Assembly (NCBI GenBank): GCA_041392475.1 | Contig: JAWKLZ010000003.1 | Span: 641,501 to 705,500, forward strand | Reading direction: 5' to 3' | Origin: Chitinophagales bacterium | GTDB lineage: Bacteria; Bacteroidota; Bacteroidia; Chitinophagales; UBA2359 | DNA: 64,000 bases | In this document: positions 28,545 through 37,265 of the stretch, one piece after another | Layout of the letters: each line of letters opens with the position of its first letter | Position numbering within the stretch: position 1 is the first letter of the stretch | Notes under the pieces: generated by a model | What the model was told of the DNA's origin: nothing | Database searches by the model: none | What the model saw: only the letters and a program-made list of their open reading frames with translations | Position numbers and translations under genes: made by a program

Positions 28545-28898
28545 CTCGTTCAAGTGTACACACTTGAAGGTAATAAAGAAGTGTGGACACTCTAAAAAAG
28601 GGCTTTACTCACGCCTAATTGGTTTAAAGAATAAACGGGTATTTTCAAAGCATAGTAGCAGTTCTAAGATTCGTGAAATTAAGCCACAAGATTCCCTCGG
28701 AATGACAAAAGGAAGAGTGTGTCATATTGGAAATATCCTGTGGTTAAATTTTTAGAAATTAGGTTTATGGATAGAGATTTCAAAAAGAAGTCAAACCTAA
28801 ATTACCCAGTTAGTTTTTTTTTTTAGTGAGACTTGAACAGGCATAGCTTCAATATTCTCTTCTTCAATAATTTTTAAACATAACTTTATTCAATTTCA
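28545..28898. other. 354-bp gap between symporter and KAS III-like genes
   Basis: Contains a short perfect palindrome at 28551-28566 (CAAGTGT, AC, ACACTTG) just past the symporter stop, and the phrase agattccctcggaatgacaa near 28690, which resembles a dispersed intergenic repeat. No gene or convincing promoter was seen. Confidence 0.5.
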
Positions 28899-29888
28899 AT
28901 GCAAAACGCAATCATTCTCTCTTGTGGAGCTTATGCACCTGCAAAGGTAGTTCCGAACAGTTACTTCAATGAACAACTGGGCGAAGACGTAAGCACTTGG
29001 CTCGAAGAAAAAGTCCAAATATTTGAAAGACGTTGGTGTGCCGAAGATGAAAGTACTGCAGACCTTGCCGAAAAAGCGGCTCTTCAAACTTTGGAGCGAG
29101 GAGGAATTGAAGCGGACAAACTGGACTTGATTATTGTCGCAACCGATACGCCAGAGTTTATTTCTCCTTCAACGGCTTCGGTGATTCAGCACCGTATTGG
29201 AGCGTCCAACGCAGGTACTTTTGATGTTAATTCGGCGTGTGCAGGTTTTGTGACGGCTTTGGATATGGGTGCAAAATACATACAGGCAGACGAGCAGTAT
29301 CAGCATGTTTTGGTGATTGGAGCGTATGCAATGAGCAAGCATCTAAATTTGAATGACAAAAAGACTGTTACCCTTTTTGCGGATGGTGCGGGGGCGGTTT
29401 TGCTGAAAGCATCGAAAACTGAAACAAAAGGTTTTTTGGCGAGTGAACTGATTTCTAAAGGTCAGTACAACGAATGGATGGGCGTATATGGCGGAGGCAC
29501 GAATATGCCTGTCAATGCAAAAGTGTTGGAAAATCACGACCATGAATTGAAGTTTGTACGCAGGTTTCCGAGCGATTTGAATGCAAGTATTTGGACTGAA
29601 ATGGTGCAAAATCTCTGCAAACGGATTGAAGTGAAACCCGCAGATGTTGATCAGTTTTTCATCACCCAAATCAACGTCAATTCTATTTTTGACACTCTCG
29701 ACCGATTGGATGTACCACGAGAAAAAGGGCATAAGGTAATGCACAATTATGGTTATACAGGTTCGGCATGTATTCCGATGGCATTCAATGATGCGTGGGA
29801 AAAGGGTTTATTGAAGGAAGGGGATTTGGTGTTTTTTATAGGCTCTGGTGGTGGATTGGCATTTGCAAGTGCAGCTTTTAGGTTGTAA
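28899..29888 (+). CDS. KAS III (FabH)-like thiolase-fold protein, active site altered
   Basis: A 329-residue thiolase-fold protein with the full KAS III architecture. The nucleophile is Cys114 in NSACAGF, and the closing GSGGGLAFASAAFRL matches the FabH C-terminus. Where FabH has His of PHQAN this protein has Thr256 (FFITQINVNS), and where FabH has Asn of GNTSA it has Tyr286 (NYGYTGSA), so two of three catalytic residues are gone. Without them decarboxylation of malonyl-ACP is unlikely; acyl transfer or condensation of another kind remains possible. The next gene, 39 bp on, is an acyl-CoA synthetase that could supply its acyl group. A housekeeping FabH role is doubtful. Confidence 0.85.
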   Translation: MQNAIILSCGAYAPAKVVPNSYFNEQLGEDVSTWLEEKVQIFERRWCAEDESTADLAEKAALQTLERGGIEADKLDLIIVATDTPEFISPSTASVIQHRIGASNAGTFDVNSACAGFVTALDMGAKYIQADEQYQHVLVIGAYAMSKHLNLNDKKTVTLFADGAGAVLLKASKTETKGFLASELISKGQYNEWMGVYGGGTNMPVNAKVLENHDHELKFVRRFPSDLNASIWTEMVQNLCKRIEVKPADVDQFFITQINVNSIFDTLDRLDVPREKGHKVMHNYGYTGSACIPMAFNDAWEKGLLKEGDLVFFIGSGGGLAFASAAFRL

Positions 29889-29927
29889 AATTGCTTTTTT
29901 TTTTTAAAATTTTGATTGACAGAAAAC

Positions 29928-31442
29928 ATGCAAGCACTTCAACAGGATTGGGCGGCAAAATGGGCGGTTTACAGCCCCGATAAGATAGCCTTCAAAGAGT
30001 ACGAAACGGGACGCACTTTGACCTATGCCGAACTCAACCAACAGGGAAACCGATTGGCGAATTATTTGAAGGATGTGTTTGATATTCAAAAAGGCGACAG
30101 GATTGCGATTTTGGCAGAGAGTTGTTTGGAGTATATCCTTCTTTTTGTGGCTGCTCAAAAAACGGGGGGGGTATTGGTTCCGATGAATTACCGATTGGCG
30201 AGTGCCGAAATAGATTTTTTGCTGCAAAACGCTCAACCCAAATTGGTAATTGGAGAAGCAATTTTTCAAGAGACTTTGGAAGCGACTTCTTTTTATTCCC
30301 AAATCCTTCACAAATGGGACATTGCAGTGATAAAGGCAGATTGTGAAGCATACGGAAAGGGAACTGGGGCGCAGGATTGTTTTGAAGTAGTGCCAGTGGA
30401 AGACGATGACCCGATTTTCATTTTATATACTTCTGGCACGACAGGTTTTCCGAAAGGTGCGCTTTACACCCACAAAATGCTTTTTTGGAACAGTATCAAT
30501 ACCGCTATGTCTTTGATTGTTAATTCCGAAAGCCGTACCATCAACTGTATGCCACCGTTTCATACAGGTGGTTGGAATGTGTTTGTGACTCCTTTTTTAC
30601 ATCACGGTGGTTATGTTTGTTTGATGAAAAAATTTGATGCTTTGGCGGTTTTGAAGTCCATTGCCGACGAGCAAGCAACGATTTTCATGGGCGTGCCTAC
30701 CATGCTCAAAATGATGACCGATTTATCCGAATTTGAAACGACAGATTTTAGCAGCCTATACTATATAATAGTGGGCGGTGAACCGATGCCGATTCCTTTG
30801 ATTGAAAAATGGCATGAAAAACAAGTGCCGATTCGACAAGGGTATGGAATGACCGAAGTTGGCCCGAATTTGACATCGCTTCACCAACGAGATGCGATTC
30901 GCAAAAAAGGCTCGATTGGGCGACCTAATTTTTATGTCAAAATCAGGGTTGTCGATGAAATAGGGAAGGAGGTCGCTGTAAATCAGGCGGGAGAACTGTT
31001 GCTGCAGGGGCCGATGGTTACGCCTGGTTATTGGCAAAACGAGGTGGCTACTGCAAAGGCGATTCAAAATGGTTGGTTTCATACAGGCGATATGGTGAGG
31101 CTGGACGAAGAGGGCTACTTGTATGTGGTGGACCGCATCAAAAATATGTACATTTCTGGTGGTGAAAATGTCTATCCTGCGGAGGTTGAACGGGTGTTGG
31201 TGACGCATAAGGCGGTATCGGAAGCGGTAGTTATTGGTGTGGCAGATGCAAAATGGGGCGAAACGGGAAAGGCTTTTGTGGTACAGACAGGACTAATTGA
31301 AGTGACAGAGAAGGAGTTGCAGGATTTTTGTCTTTCAAAATTAGCCAAATTCAAAGTCCCAAAATCAATCGTATTCTTGACCGAATTGCCCAAAAACGAT
31401 ACAGGGAAGTTTAATCGAAAAATTTTGAAGGAATTTTATTAA
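29928..31442 (+). CDS. AMP-dependent acyl-CoA synthetase/ligase
   Basis: A 504-residue ANL-family ligase. The phosphate-binding loop is ILYTSGTTGFPKG, the A5 motif is RQGYGMTEVGPN, the A7/A8 motifs are TGDMVRLDEEGYLYVVDRIK and ISGGENVYPAEVE, and the catalytic Lys is in NDTGKFNRK near the C-terminus. It activates a carboxylic acid as the acyl-adenylate and transfers it to CoA. The start is set at the ATG at 29928; an in-frame TTG lies 12 bp upstream. It probably forms an operon with the KAS III-like gene just upstream. The chain length is not readable, but the family resembles medium- and long-chain fatty-acid ligases. Confidence 0.9.
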   Translation: MQALQQDWAAKWAVYSPDKIAFKEYETGRTLTYAELNQQGNRLANYLKDVFDIQKGDRIAILAESCLEYILLFVAAQKTGGVLVPMNYRLASAEIDFLLQNAQPKLVIGEAIFQETLEATSFYSQILHKWDIAVIKADCEAYGKGTGAQDCFEVVPVEDDDPIFILYTSGTTGFPKGALYTHKMLFWNSINTAMSLIVNSESRTINCMPPFHTGGWNVFVTPFLHHGGYVCLMKKFDALAVLKSIADEQATIFMGVPTMLKMMTDLSEFETTDFSSLYYIIVGGEPMPIPLIEKWHEKQVPIRQGYGMTEVGPNLTSLHQRDAIRKKGSIGRPNFYVKIRVVDEIGKEVAVNQAGELLLQGPMVTPGYWQNEVATAKAIQNGWFHTGDMVRLDEEGYLYVVDRIKNMYISGGENVYPAEVERVLVTHKAVSEAVVIGVADAKWGETGKAFVVQTGLIEVTEKELQDFCLSKLAKFKVPKSIVFLTELPKNDTGKFNRKILKEFY

Positions 31443-31642
31443 AATAATTATTGAATTTAATAATTGAATTTCAGTTATTTATGCTGTTTCAGGAAGACTG
31501 TTTTCCTTCAATAAAAGAAAAATCTTTCCTCCAATTTGTCGGAACGAGTTTTAAGGAGTCGTCTAATCGGGTGTCTTTAATAAAAAAGACATTCAATAAC
31601 ACAGACAACAACCATAATCAAAACCTTAAAACTTTATTTATC

Positions 31643-32467
31643 ATGAGAACTTTCAATTTTGCATTCATCATCGCTTTAGTTTCTATTTTCTCAATCTTCA
31701 CCTCTAATAATGCAATCGCCCAAGAAATAGATGGCAATTTTTACTACCGAATCACAACCATGTGGCAGGGTACAGACAAAGCCTTAGATGTTATCAACGA
31801 TGGTCAAAACAACCAAATTCACCTCGCCAAAACGGGCAATTATTCTGGGCAGTTTTGGAAATTCACCGCACTTGGAAATGGCTACTATCGAATGACTACG
31901 ATGTTTCAAGGCGATGAAAAATCTTTGGATGTGGTGAACGATGGTCAAAACACCAAATTGCACCTCGCCAAAACGGGCAACTACTCTGGTCAATTTTGGA
32001 AACTTACTCCACAAGGCAATGGTTACTATCGCATGACGACGATGTGGCAAGGAGAGGGTAAATCTTTTGATGTCATCAACGATGGCAAAAACAACCAAGT
32101 ACACTTAGCCAAAACAGGTAACTATTCTGGGCAGTTCATCAAATTGACGCAACTATCTGCTGTTCCAAAGCCTGCTCCCAAAGTAGTGAATGGCGAAACT
32201 ACAGTTGAAGTTAAATTTGGACGAAATGGCGGTAACTTAGGTGTTTTCAAGCAAGTAGGTAATACCAAAACATGGAAAGAAACAGGCAGGAGAGTAGGAT
32301 CATCTACCTTCACTTTTACCGAAACTCATAGAGATGAATGGTCTGTTTATTTGCATGATCAATCACGCAATGTGTATATTCAATTGGATTTGCATACCAA
32401 AAAAGTAATGTACAGTGCAGGTAATCAAACAAAAACCCCACTTTACGAAATCTTGGCTGCCAATTAA
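31643..32467 (+). CDS. Secreted lectin-like protein, three RICIN-type repeats
   Basis: A 274-residue exported protein. A signal peptide covers about 25 residues (FAFIIALVSIFSIFTSNNAIAQ region). Three tandem repeats of about 45 residues follow, each of the form YYRMTTMWQG-x-x-KSFDVINDG ... HLAKTGNYSGQFWKLT; three such units would close one beta-trefoil of the ricin type. The C-terminal 100 residues form a separate domain (VEVKFGRNGGNLGVF, DEWSVYLHDQSRNVYIQLDL) that I do not recognise. A frame extends to 31451, but that 64-residue extension precedes a clear signal peptide and is not counted. The likely role is binding of glycans outside the cell. Confidence 0.83.
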   Translation: MRTFNFAFIIALVSIFSIFTSNNAIAQEIDGNFYYRITTMWQGTDKALDVINDGQNNQIHLAKTGNYSGQFWKFTALGNGYYRMTTMFQGDEKSLDVVNDGQNTKLHLAKTGNYSGQFWKLTPQGNGYYRMTTMWQGEGKSFDVINDGKNNQVHLAKTGNYSGQFIKLTQLSAVPKPAPKVVNGETTVEVKFGRNGGNLGVFKQVGNTKTWKETGRRVGSSTFTFTETHRDEWSVYLHDQSRNVYIQLDLHTKKVMYSAGNQTKTPLYEILAAN

Positions 32468-32531
32468 ATGTATCAACCTTGTTTTTTGAATCCCTCAAAA
32501 TTCTTTCCTACACCAACATTTTCTCATAATC

Positions 32532-32567
32532 AAAGCAATGTCCTATCAAAAGGGCATTGCTTTTTTT
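32532..32567 (+). terminator. Intrinsic terminator after the lectin gene
   Basis: AAAGCAATG (32532-32540) pairs with CATTGCTTT (32555-32563), extended by three further pairs, then a run of seven T. Confidence 0.85.
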
Positions 32568-32668
32568 ATGTATTTTTTTTCGCTATTCACTTGTTTTTTA
32601 GATAACTTTAGCTTAACTTTAATTTTATGAAAAATTAACATTAAATTAACATTGAAAATTCAAAAGCT

Positions 32669-33442
32669 ATGAAAGGTATCATTACTACAATTATTTTATT
32701 GACAGTCAATTGTTTATTGAATGCACAAAGCAATAGTCTTTTGTCTTTGGCGACAGTAGCGAATATGAAGTTGTCTTCTCCAACTACGGTCATCTTGAAT
32801 GATCCTATTGCCGTAGGCTTCAGTGATGATTTGGAAAATATCAATGGAGGTCCTTTCTACGATAACAAATGGTTGAAGGGAAGAATATTATTGAAAGATG
32901 GACAGGAGTTGGGAAGTGAATGGTTGTTTAAATACAATACATTTCAGGATGAACTACATGTATTGTTGGTTTCAGGAGAGGTAAAAATTCCATTGAAAAG
33001 CCATATTCAGGCTTTCATGATAGAGCAGGATGGACAACAACATTATTTTGTTAGTTCAGATTTTGCAGGGGTAACAGGCAAACAAACAACAAATACCTTT
33101 TTTGAAGTGCTGCACCATGATCGGTTTACCTTACTCAAAAAAAGCAGCAAGCATCATGGACAACTTAACAACAATTCTTTTTACTGTTCGAGTTGTGGTG
33201 ATGCATCTTTTGATTTCTTTTATACTGCTGAAACGTATTATGTAAAAGACAATCAAGGGGAATTTAAAGAATTGAAAATCAAAAGGAGAGATATACTCAA
33301 AGCCTTTCCAAAACACAAGTCACTCATTGTTTCATATTTGAAGAAAAACAAAAGTAAGGTGAAAACCGAAACGGATTTATTGACTTTGCTTCAATACATA
33401 GAGTCGCCAAAAGATGGAAGTAATGAAGATATCACTGAGTAG
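32669..33442 (+). CDS. Exported protein of unknown function
   Basis: A 257-residue protein with a signal peptide (MKGIITTIILLTVNCLLNAQ) and no domain I recognise. The body is mainly beta with charged stretches (KGRILLKDGQELGSEWLFKY) and one Cys-x-x-Cys (CSSCG). It ends in a Lys-rich helix (KAFPKHKSLIVSYLKKNKSK). It follows the terminator of the lectin gene and converges on a minus-strand flippase-like gene 6 bp away. The lengths of beta segments resemble lineage-specific Bacteroidota proteins seen near cell-surface genes, but nothing firmer can be said. Confidence 0.7.
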   Translation: MKGIITTIILLTVNCLLNAQSNSLLSLATVANMKLSSPTTVILNDPIAVGFSDDLENINGGPFYDNKWLKGRILLKDGQELGSEWLFKYNTFQDELHVLLVSGEVKIPLKSHIQAFMIEQDGQQHYFVSSDFAGVTGKQTTNTFFEVLHHDRFTLLKKSSKHHGQLNNNSFYCSSCGDASFDFFYTAETYYVKDNQGEFKELKIKRRDILKAFPKHKSLIVSYLKKNKSKVKTETDLLTLLQYIESPKDGSNEDITE

Positions 33443-33448
33443 TTAAAT

Positions 33449-34372
33449 TTACAAGGTATTAGAAGCCAAAGTATTTTGTTGTTGAGTATCTTCTTGCAAA
33501 TCAACTGTTAAAAAAGCTCCCAAAAACGAACTAAGTGCATTCAATAAGAAAAAGAGCAAACTAAAGGTGACTGCAATATGGGTTTCTATCCCAAAAAAAG
33601 TATTGCCATAGACAAACACCATCTCCCGTGCGCCAATTCCTCCAATCGTGAAGGGAATCGCAGCAACAACAGAAGACACCAAAAATAGGGTGAGGTAGTC
33701 TACAAAGCCGCTTTCGACATGAAGAGCTCGCAGTATAAAAAAGGCAGCGATTACTTGAATTCCTTGAACCGCAAATGACAAGAGGTTGGTAATCGTAAAA
33801 ACAGAGATAAAACGCTTGAAAAACAACTTCAAGCCAATGTAAAAAGCGGGATAACTGCCTGCAATTGATAGGTAAATCAACCACCGATAATTCTGTAAGG
33901 AGACAAAGCTACTGCTGAACAAAAATAATATCAATGCCAAAAAACACAATGCTACCAAACCACTGATTCGATCCAACAAAGCCGCACTGACCAATGCTTT
34001 GACCGACTGATGACTCCCTTTCTTCAATATAAAAACCTTGTAGCCATCTCCTCCAATTCCTCCAGGTAAAAACAAATTGTAGAACATACCGATGTAATAC
34101 AACTTTAAGTTGAACCAATCAGATAGCATTAATTCGATGCTTTTGAAGAAGTGATTCAAACGAAAAGCACTCACGATTTTTGAAGCATTGTAGCCCAAAA
34201 ATGCCAAAAACAACCAACCAAAATGCACCTCTAAAAAGGCTTCTTTGACCAATTGTGGATCAATTTTCCGATAGACGAGGTACAAAGCCAAGATGGTAAG
34301 CCCCAACTTCAAGAGGAGTTTTAAATATTTTTTAGTCAAAACAAATTTTCTTTTTATACTGTTTCTACCCAT
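33449..34372 (-). CDS. LPG-synthase-TM / flippase-like integral membrane protein
   Basis: A 307-residue membrane protein with about eight helices, of the LPG_synthase_TM (UPF0104) family. Family marks are NLFLPGGIGGDGYKVFIL, LLDRISGLVAL and IPFTIGGIGAREMVFVYG. Members are related to the flippase half of MprF and to AglD. They are thought to move lipid-linked molecules across the inner membrane, but this standalone type has no proven substrate. The start overlaps the end of the retropepsin gene by 19 bp, so the two are co-transcribed. The GT39 glycosyltransferase upstream on the same strand hints at a role with lipid-linked sugars. Confidence 0.85.
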   Translation of the reverse strand: MGRNSIKRKFVLTKKYLKLLLKLGLTILALYLVYRKIDPQLVKEAFLEVHFGWLFLAFLGYNASKIVSAFRLNHFFKSIELMLSDWFNLKLYYIGMFYNLFLPGGIGGDGYKVFILKKGSHQSVKALVSAALLDRISGLVALCFLALILFLFSSSFVSLQNYRWLIYLSIAGSYPAFYIGLKLFFKRFISVFTITNLLSFAVQGIQVIAAFFILRALHVESGFVDYLTLFLVSSVVAAIPFTIGGIGAREMVFVYGNTFFGIETHIAVTFSLLFFLLNALSSFLGAFLTVDLQEDTQQQNTLASNTL

Positions 34373-34764
34373 ATTTCGCTGTTGATAAAATCAATGTGCA
34401 GCAGGGTGTTTTGGAAGAAATAGAGACCTAATACGCCATGATATTCACTCATAAGTCCTTCTTTCATAAAATCATACGTGGTTATTTCAAAGTTTTCCTT
34501 CTGTATTCCAAACGCACCAAAGGACGGCAATACGACTCGTTGAACCTTGACAACCCCGCCTCCTGTTTCTACTTCAATAATATTGGATTTCTTGTCAGGT
34601 ACATAACCTGCTAATAACAAAGCAGTCAAGTCAATAACAGTATGAGATGCTCCTGTATCTAAAGCAAAAACCAATGGAATGGTTTCCAAATCATTCTTTA
34701 ATCCAACTTTTACTTCGATAAGTGCGTTTTCATCGCTTCGCTCAAAGGAATATTTCTTAACCAT
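34354..34764 (-). CDS. Retropepsin-like aspartic protease (clan AA)
   Basis: A 136-residue protein with the clan AA signature ALDTGASHTVID, Asp36 being the catalytic residue. The second family motif GVLGLYFF is near residue 112. As in other bacterial retropepsins, a homodimer would build the active site. There is no signal peptide, so it is cytoplasmic. It overlaps the upstream small gene by 55 bp and the downstream membrane gene by 19 bp, so translation of the three is likely coupled. Two-gene sets of a retropepsin and a small upstream partner are common in bacteria, and their role is not settled. Confidence 0.85.
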   Translation of the reverse strand: MVKKYSFERSDENALIEVKVGLKNDLETIPLVFALDTGASHTVIDLTALLLAGYVPDKKSNIIEVETGGGVVKVQRVVLPSFGAFGIQKENFEITTYDFMKEGLMSEYHGVLGLYFFQNTLLHIDFINSEIWVETV

Positions 34765-35177
34765 ACGGGGTTTTCAGATTTATAAATTGTGGTATAAATT
34801 AAATTTACAATATCGCCTTCTTTCCTAATTTCCAACGCTTTATTGCTTACTTCGTATTTATCTTTACCATGAACCAACACAATACCACCAACTATCTTCG
34901 TTCCCTCATATTTAGGACTTTTCAAAACCACCCAACTATCAGGATACAAAGCTCGAATATCTTCAATCGGCAAAAACACACCTTCAATCGCTTCTATATC
35001 AACAGCCTCTTTCTCCACTTCAATTTCTGCCACAGCCTCTTCCTCTTCAACCACCACTTGCGCCTCCACCTCTTTCACCACCTCCACAAAACTCAACGTA
35101 CGAACAAACTGCAACAAAGCCTTTACTTGTTCTAATTCCTGTTCCTTAAATGTGATTTGATACGTAAGCATAACCAT
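34710..35177 (-). CDS. Small acidic partner protein of the retropepsin
   Basis: A protein of about 155 residues, if translation begins at the ATG at 35177; a longer open frame reaches 35354, but that extra region is AT-rich and hydrophobic without being a good signal peptide. The central part is a run of Glu and Val (EVEAQVVVEEEEAVAEIEVE), probably a coiled coil. The C-terminal part (DSWVVLKSPKYEGTKIVGGI) is a small beta-rich domain. The gene overlaps the retropepsin by 55 bp. It could be a substrate, inhibitor or antitoxin-like partner. I do not recognise the family. Confidence 0.62.
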   Translation of the reverse strand: MVMLTYQITFKEQELEQVKALLQFVRTLSFVEVVKEVEAQVVVEEEEAVAEIEVEKEAVDIEAIEGVFLPIEDIRALYPDSWVVLKSPKYEGTKIVGGIVLVHGKDKYEVSNKALEIRKEGDIVNLIYTTIYKSENPVWLRNIPLSEAMKTHLSK

Positions 35178-35350
35178 AAAATTTACATGAAAAAATATAC
35201 TCCAACAGTCTAACAAAAAAACAATTAAAAAGTGTTCTAAAGAGCGCAAATTAAAATAACTCGCTCCGAAAACTCGGAGAGAATACAAATTAAAAATATT
35301 TATCACAAATAAATACTTTAAATATAAATACAACACACCAACACAAAAAA

Positions 35351-37018
35351 TCACAACCGATACAACACAAAATCCCCATAACCCATAAAATCCGTAAACT
35401 CATACAATTGTTCCACATCCCGATTTTCCAAGTACTCTTTTTTGGTGATATAGAAGGTATTCGGTTCTTCCTCTCTTCGGTAATACATCAATTGATGGTT
35501 GTTGCGGACAATGTAATACACATATTCACGAGGCAAAAAAGGAGGAATCTCAAAATGTGCGTCCACCAGTTCGTGTCCCAGAATTCTAAAAACAGCACTA
35601 TCTATATCTGCCTTTCCCGTCAAATAAACAGGAGCCTTATCAACGATTTTATTGATGTTTGTTGTATGCTTCAAAATCGCTTGACGATTTGTGTAAGTCG
35701 CTTGAACAGGTACATACAGTCCATTCATCCAAAGCTTTAGAGCCACCATCAGTAGTAAGACAATCAAAATTTTGGGCGTTTTTTTCTTTGCAAACAAATA
35801 AGCAATAAATCCTCCCAAAGCCAGCAACGCCACTACAACGAACCACAAATAAGACACGACTTCAAAGTAGTGAATGAAAGGTGCAACAACACAAGCCACT
35901 AAAAATACTCCAATAAACACCCCAATCATTCGATTCATCCAGCGATTTGCCCACTCACTTTCCTCCGAATACTTCACATAAAAATGCACCAAAATCGTCA
36001 ACAAAAACGGCATAAACATATACACATAGCGGTCACGGGTATCAGGTGAAAACCAATATACCCAAATATTCGCCACTACAAAAAGAAAGCTAAACCGCAG
36101 CAAATCATTGTCAAAAACCTCCTTGCGGACAGGTTTTCCGACCATGAACAACACCAAGAGCGTACCAGGCAACATGATTTTCAGCAGCCTCATCGGAAAA
36201 ATAAATATATTCAAGACCTGCGCCCACCAACCCTGATGCAGTGCCGTCCGCATGGCAGATTCGGTAAACAATTTGGTCAAATAAGGCCCAACATCACTGT
36301 ACTGATTGTAGCTAAAAAAATAGGCAAAAGTCAAAGCTGCAAAAAACAAAATCCCCGTAATGTGCTGCCAATAAAACAACATTTTGAATTTGCGTTCATA
36401 AATAAACAATACCAATAGCGTAAATGCTTGAAATGGGAGAGAGGGCAATCCTTTGGTCATCAAGCCAAGAAAAGTGAAAAAATAGGACACCAAAAAGAGC
36501 AACAGATATTGCTTTTTTTGGAAAAAATGAAAAATAGCGATTACCTGCAAATACACAATCAATGTATAAAACAAATCAATCTCACCCAACAGCGAAAAAA
36601 ACAGCAAAATATCTCCACTCAGCACATACAACAAACTCACCAAGGCTGCTACCTGAATATTGGCATAATACATCGTGAAAAAGAAAATCATAAAACCCAT
36701 GACAAACAGCGAAATAATCGGCGGAGTGCGGACTACCCAAAGCGAATAAGACCCCAAAACCTTGTAAAAACCCATCACCACCAAATTGTAAAGTGGCGGT
36801 TTGGCATAATAAACTTCGCCATGTGTTGTCGGCATCACATAGTTGCCCGTCTGATCCATCTCAAAAGCGACCAAAGCCCTACGAGGTTCTTCACCGCGAA
36901 TAGGCTTCAATCCAATATTCCAAAAATAACCAAAAACCATTAAGCCTAAAATAAGTGCAAACAGCCAGTTATTTTTCTTTTCTACTACTATAAGCATCCT
37001 AAGATTTGTTTCGTCCAT
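35351..37018 (-). CDS. GT39-type (ArnT/PMT-like) membrane glycosyltransferase
   Basis: A protein of about 555 residues with 11-13 membrane helices. The first extracytoplasmic loop carries the GT39/GT83 signature PIRGEEPRRALVAFEM, whose acidic pair is catalytic, and the YYAKPPLYNL motif is typical of ArnT-like enzymes. Such enzymes use a polyprenyl-phosphate sugar and transfer it to lipid or protein outside the inner membrane. The start is placed at 37018 because a -7 element (37045-37052) lies between it and the longer open frame start at 37093. The C-terminal 150 residues form a soluble domain. The acceptor is unknown. Confidence 0.87.
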   Translation of the reverse strand: MDETNLRMLIVVEKKNNWLFALILGLMVFGYFWNIGLKPIRGEEPRRALVAFEMDQTGNYVMPTTHGEVYYAKPPLYNLVVMGFYKVLGSYSLWVVRTPPIISLFVMGFMIFFFTMYYANIQVAALVSLLYVLSGDILLFFSLLGEIDLFYTLIVYLQVIAIFHFFQKKQYLLLFLVSYFFTFLGLMTKGLPSLPFQAFTLLVLFIYERKFKMLFYWQHITGILFFAALTFAYFFSYNQYSDVGPYLTKLFTESAMRTALHQGWWAQVLNIFIFPMRLLKIMLPGTLLVLFMVGKPVRKEVFDNDLLRFSFLFVVANIWVYWFSPDTRDRYVYMFMPFLLTILVHFYVKYSEESEWANRWMNRMIGVFIGVFLVACVVAPFIHYFEVVSYLWFVVVALLALGGFIAYLFAKKKTPKILIVLLLMVALKLWMNGLYVPVQATYTNRQAILKHTTNINKIVDKAPVYLTGKADIDSAVFRILGHELVDAHFEIPPFLPREYVYYIVRNNHQLMYYRREEEPNTFYITKKEYLENRDVEQLYEFTDFMGYGDFVLYRL

Positions 37019-37044
37019 TAAAAACACTGTTTCAAAAACGGCAG

Positions 37045-37052
37045 CAAAGGTA
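37045..37052 (-). promoter_or_regulatory. -7 element for the GT39 gene
   Basis: The minus strand reads TACCTTTG, an exact TAnnTTTG, 27 bp ahead of the ATG at 37018. A TTG lies 13 bp upstream of it, closer than usual. Confidence 0.45.
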
Positions 37053-37265
37053 ATTGTTTTGGCTGCAAAAAACGATGTACTTCCATTCCCCACAAAATTT
37101 TTGGGGAACTTTTACCGAGTTATCAATGTAATACAAAAAGTTATATTTCGATTGCTGCTGAATTACAAAAAGTAATTCATGGAATGTAATAATCTTCAAA
37201 ACCACATCGTTAAATACACATACCGATATTAACATTTTTTAATTTCACTCAAAAATGCCCTACTC

